A DNA stretch of 64,000 nucleotides, taken from NCBI GenBank assembly GCA_003243425.1, contig QFQP01000018.1, forward strand, positions 62,001 through 126,000, written 5' to 3'. This stretch comes from Archangium gephyra (GTDB lineage Bacteria; Myxococcota; Myxococcia; Myxococcales; Myxococcaceae). Positions 9,084-20,521 of the stretch are shown here, piece after piece (position 1 is the first letter of the stretch; every line of letters starts with the position of its first letter). The translations under genes were made by a program, and so were the position numbers. The notes under the pieces were generated by a model, which worked only from the letters and a program-made list of their open reading frames with translations, was not told the origin of the DNA and made no database searches.

Positions 9084-9952
9084 TCCTCTCCGCTCCAACC
9101 GGCTGAGGGGGCGTTGAGCGCGGCGATGGCCGACTCACGCCCGGCGGCGACGGCTTCGGGGCCGCGGTGCATTTCACTCGGCGAGACCGGAGGCAGTCTC
9201 GACGTGATCACGTGCACTTCGATACCGCGGGCCCTCAGCAACTCCAGCTGCAGGCGGAAGTGAGCTTTGCGGATCGCGGCGAAGCCATTGGCCATGCCGC
9301 TCGCGTAGGCGAACGCGCCCCTGGGTTCTTTGGCGCCATCGCGACTCGGCAGGAAGTGAACGACCAGCGCGTCGAGCGATTTTCCGAGGGGCGATTCAGA
9401 CAGCGCGAGGGCGGGGGCCTTGTCGACGATGCCTCCGTCCCACAACAGCTGGCCTTCGCGCCGCACCGCCTGAAAGAGCCCCGGATACGCGCACGTCGCA
9501 TGAACCGCCGACGGAAGATCGCCCGTGGTGATCACGCTGGGTTCCTGTGTCGTGAGGTTGGTGGCCACCAGCAGCAGCGGCGTCTTCAACGACTCGAAGG
9601 TCTGAATCGGCAGGAACTGTTTCAACAGCTCGACGAAGCGCGCGCCCTTGAGCAGACCGCTGGCGCGGTGCCCGCTGCGCATCGAATCGAGTGCGATGCC
9701 GAAGTAGTCGGGATCCCAGAAGTGTTCCCGACGCTGCTGAAGGATGAGCTCGGCCATTCGCGACGGCGCGAGCCCTGCCGCCGCGAACGCAGCCACCATG
9801 CCTCCGGCTGACGTTCCCGCCCACGCGGCCGGCGTGATGCCGCTCGAGAGAAGGCCTTCTACGAAGCCTGCGTGCCCGTAGAAGCCGAAGTAACCGGCGC
9901 TCAAGACGACGCCGACGCGCTTGCCGAGGAGACGTTCACGAAGTGCGGTCAC
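9080..9952 (-). CDS. Patatin-like phospholipase
   Basis: A 290-residue patatin-fold lipid acyl hydrolase with the catalytic dyad visible: Ser48 in GTSAGG and Asp in WDGGIVD. The oxyanion-hole block differs from the usual GGGxRG; here it reads LSAGYFGFYGHAG, Gly-rich but without the Arg. There is no signal peptide or membrane segment, so it is probably cytoplasmic or peripheral. GTG 9952 is the best start, 13 residues before the first conserved strand; the frame is open far upstream, but that region is the divergent asd gene. No good Shine-Dalgarno site is seen, so the start is moderately certain. Its physiological lipid substrate cannot be inferred. Confidence 0.82.
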   Translation of the reverse strand: MTALRERLLGKRVGVVLSAGYFGFYGHAGFVEGLLSSGITPAAWAGTSAGGMVAAFAAAGLAPSRMAELILQQRREHFWDPDYFGIALDSMRSGHRASGLLKGARFVELLKQFLPIQTFESLKTPLLLVATNLTTQEPSVITTGDLPSAVHATCAYPGLFQAVRREGQLLWDGGIVDKAPALALSESPLGKSLDALVVHFLPSRDGAKEPRGAFAYASGMANGFAAIRKAHFRLQLELLRARGIEVHVITSRLPPVSPSEMHRGPEAVAAGRESAIAALNAPSAGWSGED

Positions 9953-9988
9953 TTTGCGAAGTGAATCACGGCGTGTAAGTGCCCGCGC

Positions 9989-11074
9989 ATGACTTCGAAG
10001 CTCAAAGTGGGTGTGCTCGGCGCGACCGGCATGGTCGGCCAGCGGTTCGTTTCTCTTCTCGCCGATCACCCGTGGTTCGAACTCAGCGTCGTCGCGGCGA
10101 GCCCGTCGTCTGCCGGTAAGTCGTACGCCGAAGCCGTGAGCGGTCGTTGGTCGCTCGCCGGTTCTGTCCCCACGAATGCTGCCGCACTCACCGTCGTCGA
10201 CGCGTCTGACGTCGCGAAGGTCTCCGACGCCGTCGACTTCGTGTTCTGCGCCGTCGACATGCCGAAGGACGTCACCGCGAAGCTGGAAGAAGACTACGCG
10301 AGGCGCGAGACGCCGCTGGTCTCGAACAACTCCGCGCACCGGTGGACGCCCGACGTGCCGATGGTGATCCCGGAGATCAACGACGGTCACAACGCGGTGA
10401 TCGAAGCGCAGCGCCGCCGCCTGGGCACCACGCGTGGCTTCGTCGCCGTGAAGCCGAACTGCTCGATTCAGAGCTACGTGCCGGCGATTCACCCGCTCAA
10501 GGCCTTCGGCCCCACGAAGCTCGCGGTGTGCACGTACCAGGCGATCTCCGGCGCCGGGAAGACGTTCGAGAGCTGGCCCGAGATGGTCGACAACGTCATT
10601 CCCTTCATCAAGGGCGAGGAAGAGAAGAGCGAGCAGGAGCCGCTGAAGATCTGGGGCAACCTCGTCGACGGTCGCATCGTGAACGCTGCCGGCCCGGTCA
10701 TCACCGCGCAGTGCATTCGCGTGCCGGTGAGCGATGGTCACATGGCGGCGGTGTTCGTGGCGTTCGAGAAGAAGCCTTCGCGCGACGAGATTCTCGCGGC
10801 GTGGCGCAGCTACTCGGGCAAGCCGCAGGCGCTGCAGCTGCCGAGCGCGCCGGCCCCGTTCCTCAATTACTTCGAAGAAGAGAACCGGCCGCAGACGAAG
10901 CTCGATCGCGACCTCGGCAACGGGCAGGGCGTGAGCATCGGCCGCCTGCGCACTGACGCGGTGTTCGACTGGCGTTTCGTGGCGCTGTCGCACAACACGG
11001 TGCGTGGCGCGGCGGGTGGTGCGGTGCTCACGGCCGAGTTGCTCAAGGCCGAGGGCTACCTCAGCGCGAAGTGA
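9989..11074 (+). CDS. asd: Aspartate-semialdehyde dehydrogenase (archaeal/fungal-type)
   Basis: 361 residues, matching the longer archaeal/fungal branch of the family. It makes aspartate semialdehyde from aspartyl phosphate with NADPH, the branch point to lysine/diaminopimelate, threonine and methionine. The N-terminal nucleotide motif VGVLGATGMVGQRF and the active-site Cys158 in VKPNCSIQSY are intact, followed by the substrate region TYQAISGAGK and the C-terminal His of HMAAVF. It begins at ATG 9989, 36 bp from the divergent patatin-like gene. No other aspartate-pathway gene is adjacent. Confidence 0.95.
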   Translation: MTSKLKVGVLGATGMVGQRFVSLLADHPWFELSVVAASPSSAGKSYAEAVSGRWSLAGSVPTNAAALTVVDASDVAKVSDAVDFVFCAVDMPKDVTAKLEEDYARRETPLVSNNSAHRWTPDVPMVIPEINDGHNAVIEAQRRRLGTTRGFVAVKPNCSIQSYVPAIHPLKAFGPTKLAVCTYQAISGAGKTFESWPEMVDNVIPFIKGEEEKSEQEPLKIWGNLVDGRIVNAAGPVITAQCIRVPVSDGHMAAVFVAFEKKPSRDEILAAWRSYSGKPQALQLPSAPAPFLNYFEEENRPQTKLDRDLGNGQGVSIGRLRTDAVFDWRFVALSHNTVRGAAGGAVLTAELLKAEGYLSAK

Positions 11075-11383
11075 TCAGCTGGGCTTCCACAGCGATTCGA
11101 ACCGTGGACGCAGTGGCGCCTCCACCGCGTCGTCGGTGAACGTCATGTCCCACGGGAGGCCGCCGCCTCCTACACCCATGGCGCCAATCACGCCGAGGGC
11201 GAGCCGCCCCTCTGTCGTGGTGGGGCCGAGTGCATCTGGAAACCGTCGCTGCCGTCGCCGGTTGCCGCCCTCGCCGCGAGACCACGGCTGGAGCACCAGT
11301 CGCAGCAGTGACTTTCCGCTCGAACGGGTCGCCGAGAAGGTGAGGACGCCGACCTCGAGTGGGCCGAGGTCGACGGTGATCAT
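11075..11383 (-). CDS. Small hypothetical protein
   Basis: A 102-residue frame that ends directly against the asd stop codon and begins at ATG 11383. It is in the same frame as the next upstream gene, separated by that gene's TAG and ten codons. The composition is ordinary for the genome (Arg/Gly-rich centre, GVGGGGLPWD near residue 75). No signal peptide, membrane helix or known motif is visible. It and the two genes upstream form a short minus-strand run with about 30-nt gaps. Coding status is likely from position and codon use, function unknown. AGGAG abuts the ATG, so the start is uncertain. Confidence 0.5.
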   Translation of the reverse strand: MITVDLGPLEVGVLTFSATRSSGKSLLRLVLQPWSRGEGGNRRRQRRFPDALGPTTTEGRLALGVIGAMGVGGGGLPWDMTFTDDAVEAPLRPRFESLWKPS

Positions 11384-11413
11384 CTCCTCGAACCCATAGA
11401 GTGCTTCGCCGAA

Positions 11414-11764
11414 CTACTTTTTCGTCTTGCAGATGAACGTGCGAGGCGCGTCGTACGTGTTCTGAAGCACGACACGTAGCTGCGCTTCATTCCCGTAGAC
11501 GCGGGCTTCGACGAAGCCGAACTGAACTCCGAGCACCTCGAAACCGGGTCTGCCGGTCATGTCCGTAACGAAATCGGGTGGGGCGCCCGGATCGAGCGGC
11601 GCCGTCGGGCTCGTGCGCCGACCTTCCTTCACGATCGGAATAGCGAGCGCGACGCCAAACACGACGATCCACAGCGAGGCCTTCGTGATGAGCCACATCA
11701 CCGGCGAGGCGAGCACCACCAGCATGAAGCCTACGAACGCGAGCCTCGCCAACTGATCCAGCAA
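11414..11764 (-). CDS. Small membrane protein of unknown function
   Basis: A 116-residue protein with two adjacent N-terminal hydrophobic helices (LAFVGFMLVVLASPVMWLI and LWIVVFGVALAIPIV), then a soluble tail of about 70 residues ending in TFICKTKK. The family is not recognised. The only in-frame start near the 5' end is TTG 11764, with GGGGAG 3 nt upstream; a second strong site, AAGGAGG, lies 20 nt further up but serves no long frame. It is 30 nt downstream of a larger membrane-protein gene, so an operon is likely. Confidence 0.6.
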   Translation of the reverse strand: MLDQLARLAFVGFMLVVLASPVMWLITKASLWIVVFGVALAIPIVKEGRRTSPTAPLDPGAPPDFVTDMTGRPGFEVLGVQFGFVEARVYGNEAQLRVVLQNTYDAPRTFICKTKK

Positions 11765-11794
11765 CGGCTCCCCTTCACCACGACCTCCTTGGAA

Positions 11795-12907
11795 TCAATC
11801 GCGCTGCCACGCCTCGTACACAGCGGCGGCGCTGCACAACACGGCGATGGCGATCACCGGCAACGACGCCAGGCTCATCGCGCGCAGCAGACCTTCACCG
11901 AGCGCGCATGAACCGATCGTTCCAATGAGGAACGTGTCGAGCACCAGCTCGAACCAGTGCGGCTTGATGCCCGGCTCGGTCGCTGCGATCGGGAAGGGCG
12001 GGATCGGCGAGGCCTCGCCCCAGTTCGAGCGACCCAGCCACCGCGACCACATGAACCGGCGCGTGCCCCACGCCGCGAGCACGAAGCCCGCGAGCGCAGC
12101 CGTGAGCCCAAACGACAGCGCGGCGACGGTCAGGTACCCAAGCGAGAGCACCATCGCGCCGAGGCTCACCACGTAGAGCACCCACGCGCTCAACGCCGCG
12201 AGCCCTGTGTAGTGCGCCGTCAGCGTCGGCGCCGGCGGACGTTTGCCCTGCAACGGCTGCGGCAATTGACCGGGCATGGTGTCGACGCCATCGACCACGG
12301 CGAGCACCAGCGGCAGCAGGTCTCCGGCCAATTCGTCGCCGCGAAAGTCAGCTTCATTCAATCGACGCGAGCGCACGCGGGCTGCGGGCGTCAGCACCAG
12401 GGCGACCGCGTCGAGAAACTCGTTGATGCGGCGAATGCCCTCGATCGGCGCCGAGTGCCGCGACACTTCATCGAGCAGGCTGGCGCGCAGCATCACCGGC
12501 CGGCCCTCGCGCAGGGTGATCAACGCCGCGCGGTCCGGAGCGCCTTCGTCGGGTCGCCAGTCGAGCAGCGTCACCGCCGTCACGTCGCTGGCTTGAAAGT
12601 GCACGACTTCATCGTTGGCGGTCTCGAGCCGCCATGACTTGTCGAAGAACCCGAAGGTCTTCGCCACCGCCCACGAGAGCTCCGCGGGCGGCTGCTCTGG
12701 CCCCGCGACGGCGCCGCCCAGCTTCAGGCGTTGCACCTGTGACGCGATGCGCTCGGCTTCGGCCGCGGTTTCGAACGTCGCCAGCAACCGCGGCACCTGA
12801 ATGGCGACGTCAGGCTGCGGCGCACCGGCGCGTTTCGCGAGCACCAGGCGCAGCTCGTCATTCAGCTTTCCGGGGCCGACGAAAACCGCGTGTCGAGAGG
12901 CGAACAT
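11795..12907 (-). CDS. Hypothetical protein with C-terminal membrane domain
   Basis: A 370-residue protein. The first 220 residues are soluble, mixed alpha/beta, with no motif I recognise. The C-terminal part has about four hydrophobic segments (for example WVLYVVSLGAMVLSLGYL and FGLTAALAGFVLAAWG at about 255-305, then two near the end). ATG 12907 (MFASRHAVFVGPG) is the first proper start; the frame is open for 48 more codons towards the divergent ftsB-like gene, but that would run through its promoter region. It heads a run of three unknown genes. Function unknown. Confidence 0.65.
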   Translation of the reverse strand: MFASRHAVFVGPGKLNDELRLVLAKRAGAPQPDVAIQVPRLLATFETAAEAERIASQVQRLKLGGAVAGPEQPPAELSWAVAKTFGFFDKSWRLETANDEVVHFQASDVTAVTLLDWRPDEGAPDRAALITLREGRPVMLRASLLDEVSRHSAPIEGIRRINEFLDAVALVLTPAARVRSRRLNEADFRGDELAGDLLPLVLAVVDGVDTMPGQLPQPLQGKRPPAPTLTAHYTGLAALSAWVLYVVSLGAMVLSLGYLTVAALSFGLTAALAGFVLAAWGTRRFMWSRWLGRSNWGEASPIPPFPIAATEPGIKPHWFELVLDTFLIGTIGSCALGEGLLRAMSLASLPVIAIAVLCSAAAVYEAWQRD

Positions 12908-13033
12908 GAGCAGGTGGAATGCTCGCCCTTCGGCGCCGAAATCTCCAGCGATGTCGGGCCCATGCGTACCCGTTGCAGCCTGTAGCGGTTTTCTTGCGGG
13001 GTCGATCGCGGCTGGTACCTTCGACCGCAGGCC

Positions 13034-13311
13034 ATGGACCGTCGTCGACAAGTGGTGTGGGGCGCGGTCGCGATCGCGCTGATGCTGGCAGCAGGCTCAC
13101 TCTCGGCTGAGGGTGGCTTCCGCCGGTACGCGCGTTTGAAGCGTGATCTGCACTCACTCGAAGAGCGCAACGCGCGTCTGCGTGCCGAAAACGAGCGGCT
13201 CAAGCTCGAAGCCCATCGACTCAAGAGCGAGCCGGCCGCCCTGGAGCGCGCTGCTCGCGAGAGCCTGGGCCTCGTGCGCCCCGGTGAAGTCGTCTTCAAC
13301 CTGGAGAACCC

Positions 13312-13315
<4 letters not shown>
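13034..13315 (+). CDS. FtsB/DivIC-type septum formation initiator
   Basis: A 93-residue bitopic protein: short basic N-terminus, one membrane helix (about 8-25, VWGAVAIALMLAAGSL), a coiled coil from about 33 to 68 (LHSLEERNARLRAENERL) and the C-terminal ESLGLVRPGEVVF typical of FtsB/DivIC. This family bridges FtsL and FtsQ in the divisome periplasmic complex. It overlaps the following diguanylate cyclase gene by 4 nt (ATGA), so translation is coupled. FtsB usually neighbours eno; here it heads a c-di-GMP gene cluster. Confidence 0.85.
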
Positions 13316-15486
<2,171 letters not shown>

Positions 15487-15584
15487 GGCACGGCCAGCCG
15501 CGGGGTTCGAGGCGTGTCGCGACGCCACCGCCGGCTGAAATTCGTAGGGCATTTCGCTGGGGAAATGAGAGCATCGGACGATCG

Positions 15585-16871
15585 ATGGGCATTCGCGGCC
15601 AACTCACCTTGCTGGTTGCGGGCATCGTGGCGCTGGCACTCGCGGCGGCGACGTTTCTCGAAGCCCGCCGGGAGCAGAGCGAGGCCCTCGAAGACTTCCG
15701 CCTGCGCAACGTGCGCGTGCTGCAGACCGTGGGGCTGACCGCGGCCGTACAGATCGCGCAGAACGACATGGGTGGGCTCGACACGCTCGTCGCGCACCTC
15801 GTCGAGTCGATGGGTGAGCGTGATCTCGTCGAGCTGTCGATTCTCGACGACCAGGGTCGCGTGCTCGCGCACAGCGACGCCGAGCGCTTCAACACGGTGG
15901 TGAGCGACGTGTTCAGTCGCGACGCGATCCTCACCGATGGTCCGCGGTGGGCGCGCAACGGCTCCGAGTACCGTGTCGCCGTGCCGGCGGTCTCCGGTAT
16001 TCGCTGGGGCACGGTGACGGCGGTGTTCTCATTGCACCGGCTCGAGGACAGCTACGTGCGCGCGCGTAACCGCCTCGCGCTGACCTCGTTGGCCATCTTC
16101 GCCGTGTTGGGAACGTTGCTGTTCTTCGGTCTCGATCGGCTGATCGTTCGTCCCGTGAGCGCGCTGCAGACCGCGGTGCGTCGAATGGGTGAAGGCCACC
16201 TGTCGACGCGCGTGCCGCCGTTGCGCGGCGCCGAGCTCCGGGAACTCACCGCCACCATCAACCGCATGGCCTCTGCGCTTCAGGAGCAGCGCGAAAACCT
16301 CGAGCGCGCAGTCGCCGAGCGAACCAGAGAGCTGCAGGACGCGAACTCGCGACTCGAACGCCTCGCGGTCACCGACGGGCTGACCGGGGTCTTCAATCAC
16401 CGGCGTTTTCAGGAATCACTGCACGCAGAGTTGCTGCGGTCCGAGCGTCATCAACGGCCGATGGGCGTGCTGATGATCGACGTCGACTTCTTCAAGAAGG
16501 TGAACGACGCCATGGGTCACCCGGCGGGCGACGAGCTGCTGCGCCGGCTCGCACAGGTGCTCAGCGCGGACCTCCGGCAGACCGACATGATCGCCCGCTA
16601 CGGCGGTGAAGAGTTCGCGGTGCTGCTCCCGGAGACCACGAAGCACGAAGCCATGCAGGTGGCCGAACGCATGCGTCGCGACGTCGAAGAGGTGATCAAC
16701 TCCGGCGGCACCACGTGGCCGCAGAAGATCACCATCAGCGCCGGCGTGGCGACGTTCCCTGAAGACGGGCGCACCGCCGAAGACGTGCTCAACGCCGCGG
16801 ACCAGGCGATGTACGTGGCGAAACGGCAGGGCCGGAATCGGGTGGTCGGCGCGCGCGGAGGCAAGGTGTGA
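15585..16871 (+). CDS. Membrane diguanylate cyclase with periplasmic sensor and HAMP domain
   Basis: A 428-residue protein: membrane helix 1 (about 7-24), a periplasmic sensor loop to about 150, membrane helix 2 (about 165-185), a HAMP domain (VRPVSALQTAVRRMGEGHL), a short coiled coil and a GGDEF domain with GGEEF near residue 341 and an I-site RQTD before it. It should produce c-di-GMP in response to a periplasmic signal. I start at ATG 15585 (MGIRGQLTLL), just before the first helix, although the frame is open upstream. Its stop overlaps the GTG of the PhnD-like lipoprotein gene, which may supply the signal. Confidence 0.9.
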   Translation: MGIRGQLTLLVAGIVALALAAATFLEARREQSEALEDFRLRNVRVLQTVGLTAAVQIAQNDMGGLDTLVAHLVESMGERDLVELSILDDQGRVLAHSDAERFNTVVSDVFSRDAILTDGPRWARNGSEYRVAVPAVSGIRWGTVTAVFSLHRLEDSYVRARNRLALTSLAIFAVLGTLLFFGLDRLIVRPVSALQTAVRRMGEGHLSTRVPPLRGAELRELTATINRMASALQEQRENLERAVAERTRELQDANSRLERLAVTDGLTGVFNHRRFQESLHAELLRSERHQRPMGVLMIDVDFFKKVNDAMGHPAGDELLRRLAQVLSADLRQTDMIARYGGEEFAVLLPETTKHEAMQVAERMRRDVEEVINSGGTTWPQKITISAGVATFPEDGRTAEDVLNAADQAMYVAKRQGRNRVVGARGGKV

Positions 16872-17767
16872 AGCGGGTGGCGTTGCTCTTTCTGATGCTC
16901 GCGTGTGCGCCCTCCGAGCCGGTGCCGCAGCCGCCGTCACGCCACATCACGTCGACGCCACCGGTGTTCTCGCCGCCAGCGGGCTTCACGAAGCTGCGCG
17001 TGGGGCTCGTGCCCTTTCTCTCGAAAGACACCATCAGCGCCGCGCACTCACGGCTCGGCGAGTACCTGAGCAAGACGCTGTCGGTGCCGGTGGAGTTGAT
17101 CGTCGCTGACGACTACGGCGACGCGATCGACCGCATGCAGCGCGGCGAGTTCGACCTCGTGGAGCTCAGCCCGCTCGTCTACGTCGAGGCCAGCAGCCGC
17201 ATGCAGCTGCGCTGCCTCGTGCAGACCATCGCCGACGGCTCGGCCACGGCGTCGGGCTACATCTTCGTTCGTGACGACAGCCCGCGGCGCACCATCGAAG
17301 ATCTGAAAGGCGCGTCGTTCGGCTTCGTCGACCCGATGTCCACGTCGGGCTCGCTGTTCGCGCGCAAGTTGCTCAAAGACAAGGGCTTCGATCTCGCGCG
17401 CGATCTCGCCAGACAGGAGTTCCTCGGCAATCACGAGGCCGTGCTGCTGGCGGTGATGGAAGGCCGCGTCGATGTCGGCGCCACGTATCAGGGCGCGTTC
17501 GGTTCGTTGTGGCGCTCGAAGGGCGTCGACCCCTTGACGTTCCGGGTGATCGCCAAGACGCCGCGCACGCCGCGCGACATCTTCTGTGTTCGGCCCGAAC
17601 TCCCCGCGGAGATCGCCGAGGCCATCACCGGCGCGTTGCTGTCGCTCACCGGTCGCGAACGTGCGGGTCGCGAAATTCTCGGGCCGCTCAGCCTGAACGG
17701 TTTTCAACCTGCGAACGATCGCGCGTACGACGAAGTGCGCAGCGTGGCAGCGGAGCTGGCGAAGTGA
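16868..17767 (+). CDS. PhnD-like phosphate/phosphonate-type binding lipoprotein
   Basis: A 299-residue lipoprotein; the signal LLFLMLACAP has a lipobox with Cys13. The mature part is a type 2 periplasmic binding fold of the PhnD family: LRVGLVPFLSKD, DAIDRMQRGEFDLVELSP, a SATASGYIFVRDDS hinge, and DVGATYQGAFGSLW. PhnD proteins normally feed an ABC transporter for phosphonates or phosphite, but no permease or ATPase is nearby. It is coupled (4-nt overlaps) to a membrane diguanylate cyclase upstream and a methyltransferase downstream, so it may be the ligand-binding partner of that cyclase (inference). The GTG start follows from the GTGTGA overlap. Confidence 0.85.
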   Translation: MKRVALLFLMLACAPSEPVPQPPSRHITSTPPVFSPPAGFTKLRVGLVPFLSKDTISAAHSRLGEYLSKTLSVPVELIVADDYGDAIDRMQRGEFDLVELSPLVYVEASSRMQLRCLVQTIADGSATASGYIFVRDDSPRRTIEDLKGASFGFVDPMSTSGSLFARKLLKDKGFDLARDLARQEFLGNHEAVLLAVMEGRVDVGATYQGAFGSLWRSKGVDPLTFRVIAKTPRTPRDIFCVRPELPAEIAEAITGALLSLTGRERAGREILGPLSLNGFQPANDRAYDEVRSVAAELAK

Positions 17768-18531
17768 AGTTGCCGTTGGCGGTGACGGTCTCGCCGAAGA
17801 ACCCGGGCCGGTATCAGCAGGAAGCCAGAGCCAGGGCCGCCGAGTGGGGCCTCACGTATTTCGAGCGCGCGATGAAGTCGCCGCTCGAGCCCATGCTGGA
17901 GGAGCTCGCAGACGTGTTCCTGGTGCTGGGGGGCGACGGCTGGACGGTGCACGACGCGAAGGGCTCGCTCTTCTTTTCTCCGGGCATGGCCCAGGTGCGG
18001 CTGCGCCGGCTGGCGGGAACGGCGCAGGACGAAGACACGATTCTGCGGCTGTGCGAATTGAAGGCGGGCGATTCGCTCGTCGATTGCACGCTCGGTCTCG
18101 CGGCTGACGCCATCGTCTGCGCGAGCGTGGTCGGGCCGACGGGCAGGGTGCTGGGCATCGAGGCGTCGATGCCGCTGGCGATCATCGCGCGTGAAGGGTT
18201 GCGCGCGTTGGCGGCGAACATCGAAGTGCGTCACGGGCTGGCCGACGACGTGCTGCGCACGCTCGAGCCCGGCAGCTTCGATTGCGTGATCATCGACCCG
18301 ATGTTCGATGAACCCAATCGCGCGTCGGTGCAGTTCGAGACGTTGCGCCGCTTCGCCGTGCACGAGCCGCTCACGCACGAGACGGTGCGGCTTGCTCAGC
18401 GCGTGGCGCGACGGTGGGTGGTGGTGAAGGGTGGCCGGCGCGGAGCCGAGCTCACGCGCCTGGGCCTGCCGCGAATTGCCGTGCGTCGCGCGTCGCCGTT
18501 GCAGTGGGCCCGTCTGCCCGGCGGCGCGTGA
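17764..18531 (+). CDS. RsmJ-like SAM-dependent methyltransferase
   Basis: A 255-residue class I methyltransferase. The SAM-binding region reads LVDCTLGLAADAIVCASV then GRVLGIEASMPLAIIAREGL, and the catalytic motif IV-type sequence is CVIIDPMFDEP, close to the DPMFP motif of RsmJ, which methylates G1516 of 16S rRNA. Length also matches RsmJ (about 250). It starts at GTG 17764, overlapping the previous stop. Weak identity means another nucleic-acid substrate is possible. It ends 9 bp before the convergent 5'-nucleotidase gene. Confidence 0.7.
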   Translation: MKLPLAVTVSPKNPGRYQQEARARAAEWGLTYFERAMKSPLEPMLEELADVFLVLGGDGWTVHDAKGSLFFSPGMAQVRLRRLAGTAQDEDTILRLCELKAGDSLVDCTLGLAADAIVCASVVGPTGRVLGIEASMPLAIIAREGLRALAANIEVRHGLADDVLRTLEPGSFDCVIIDPMFDEPNRASVQFETLRRFAVHEPLTHETVRLAQRVARRWVVVKGGRRGAELTRLGLPRIAVRRASPLQWARLPGGA

Positions 18532-18540
18532 CGTTTCAAC

Positions 18541-20187
<1,647 letters not shown>

Positions 20188-20230
20188 GTTTTTCCTTTCG
20201 CAGAAATCGCGTGACACATTTCTACCCACG

Positions 20231-20503
20231 ATGGCGCAGCGTCGCAGCAACCTCGACGTGCAGACCGAACTCAAGGTCCGGGTGACGGAGCTCGAGGCGC
20301 GCGTGCGCTGGCTCGAGCGGAAGCTGCAGCGCGTCGAGAAGGTCGCGAAGGTGAAGCCGGCGCCGGTGAAGCCGGGCCCTGCGCGGCCGCGCTGCCCGGG
20401 CTGCTTCGCCGAAGTGCCGAAGCACCAGCGCGAGCGCACCTGCATCTACTGCGGGTTCGACTTCCGCGCGGTGAAGCCGTTTAAGCCTTCGCGCCGACGG
20501 TGA
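20231..20503 (+). CDS. Small coiled-coil zinc-ribbon protein
   Basis: A 90-residue basic protein: an N-terminal coiled coil (about 10-40), a Lys/Pro/Val linker (KPAPVKPGPARP) and a C-terminal zinc ribbon with CPGC and CIYC pairs 17 residues apart, ending in a basic tail (KPFKPSRRR). It lies 18 bp upstream of the pseudokinase gene and may be in the same transcript. A nucleic-acid or protein-binding role is plausible, but nothing specific is known. Confidence 0.7.
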   Translation: MAQRRSNLDVQTELKVRVTELEARVRWLERKLQRVEKVAKVKPAPVKPGPARPRCPGCFAEVPKHQRERTCIYCGFDFRAVKPFKPSRRR

Positions 20504-20521
20504 GCGGCTATAACCGCCCGC

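Noticed and set aside
11075..11764. One gene split by an in-frame TAG at 11414-11416
   Set aside because: The upstream protein has a natural basic end (KTKK), and the downstream frame has its own ATG, so two genes are simpler.
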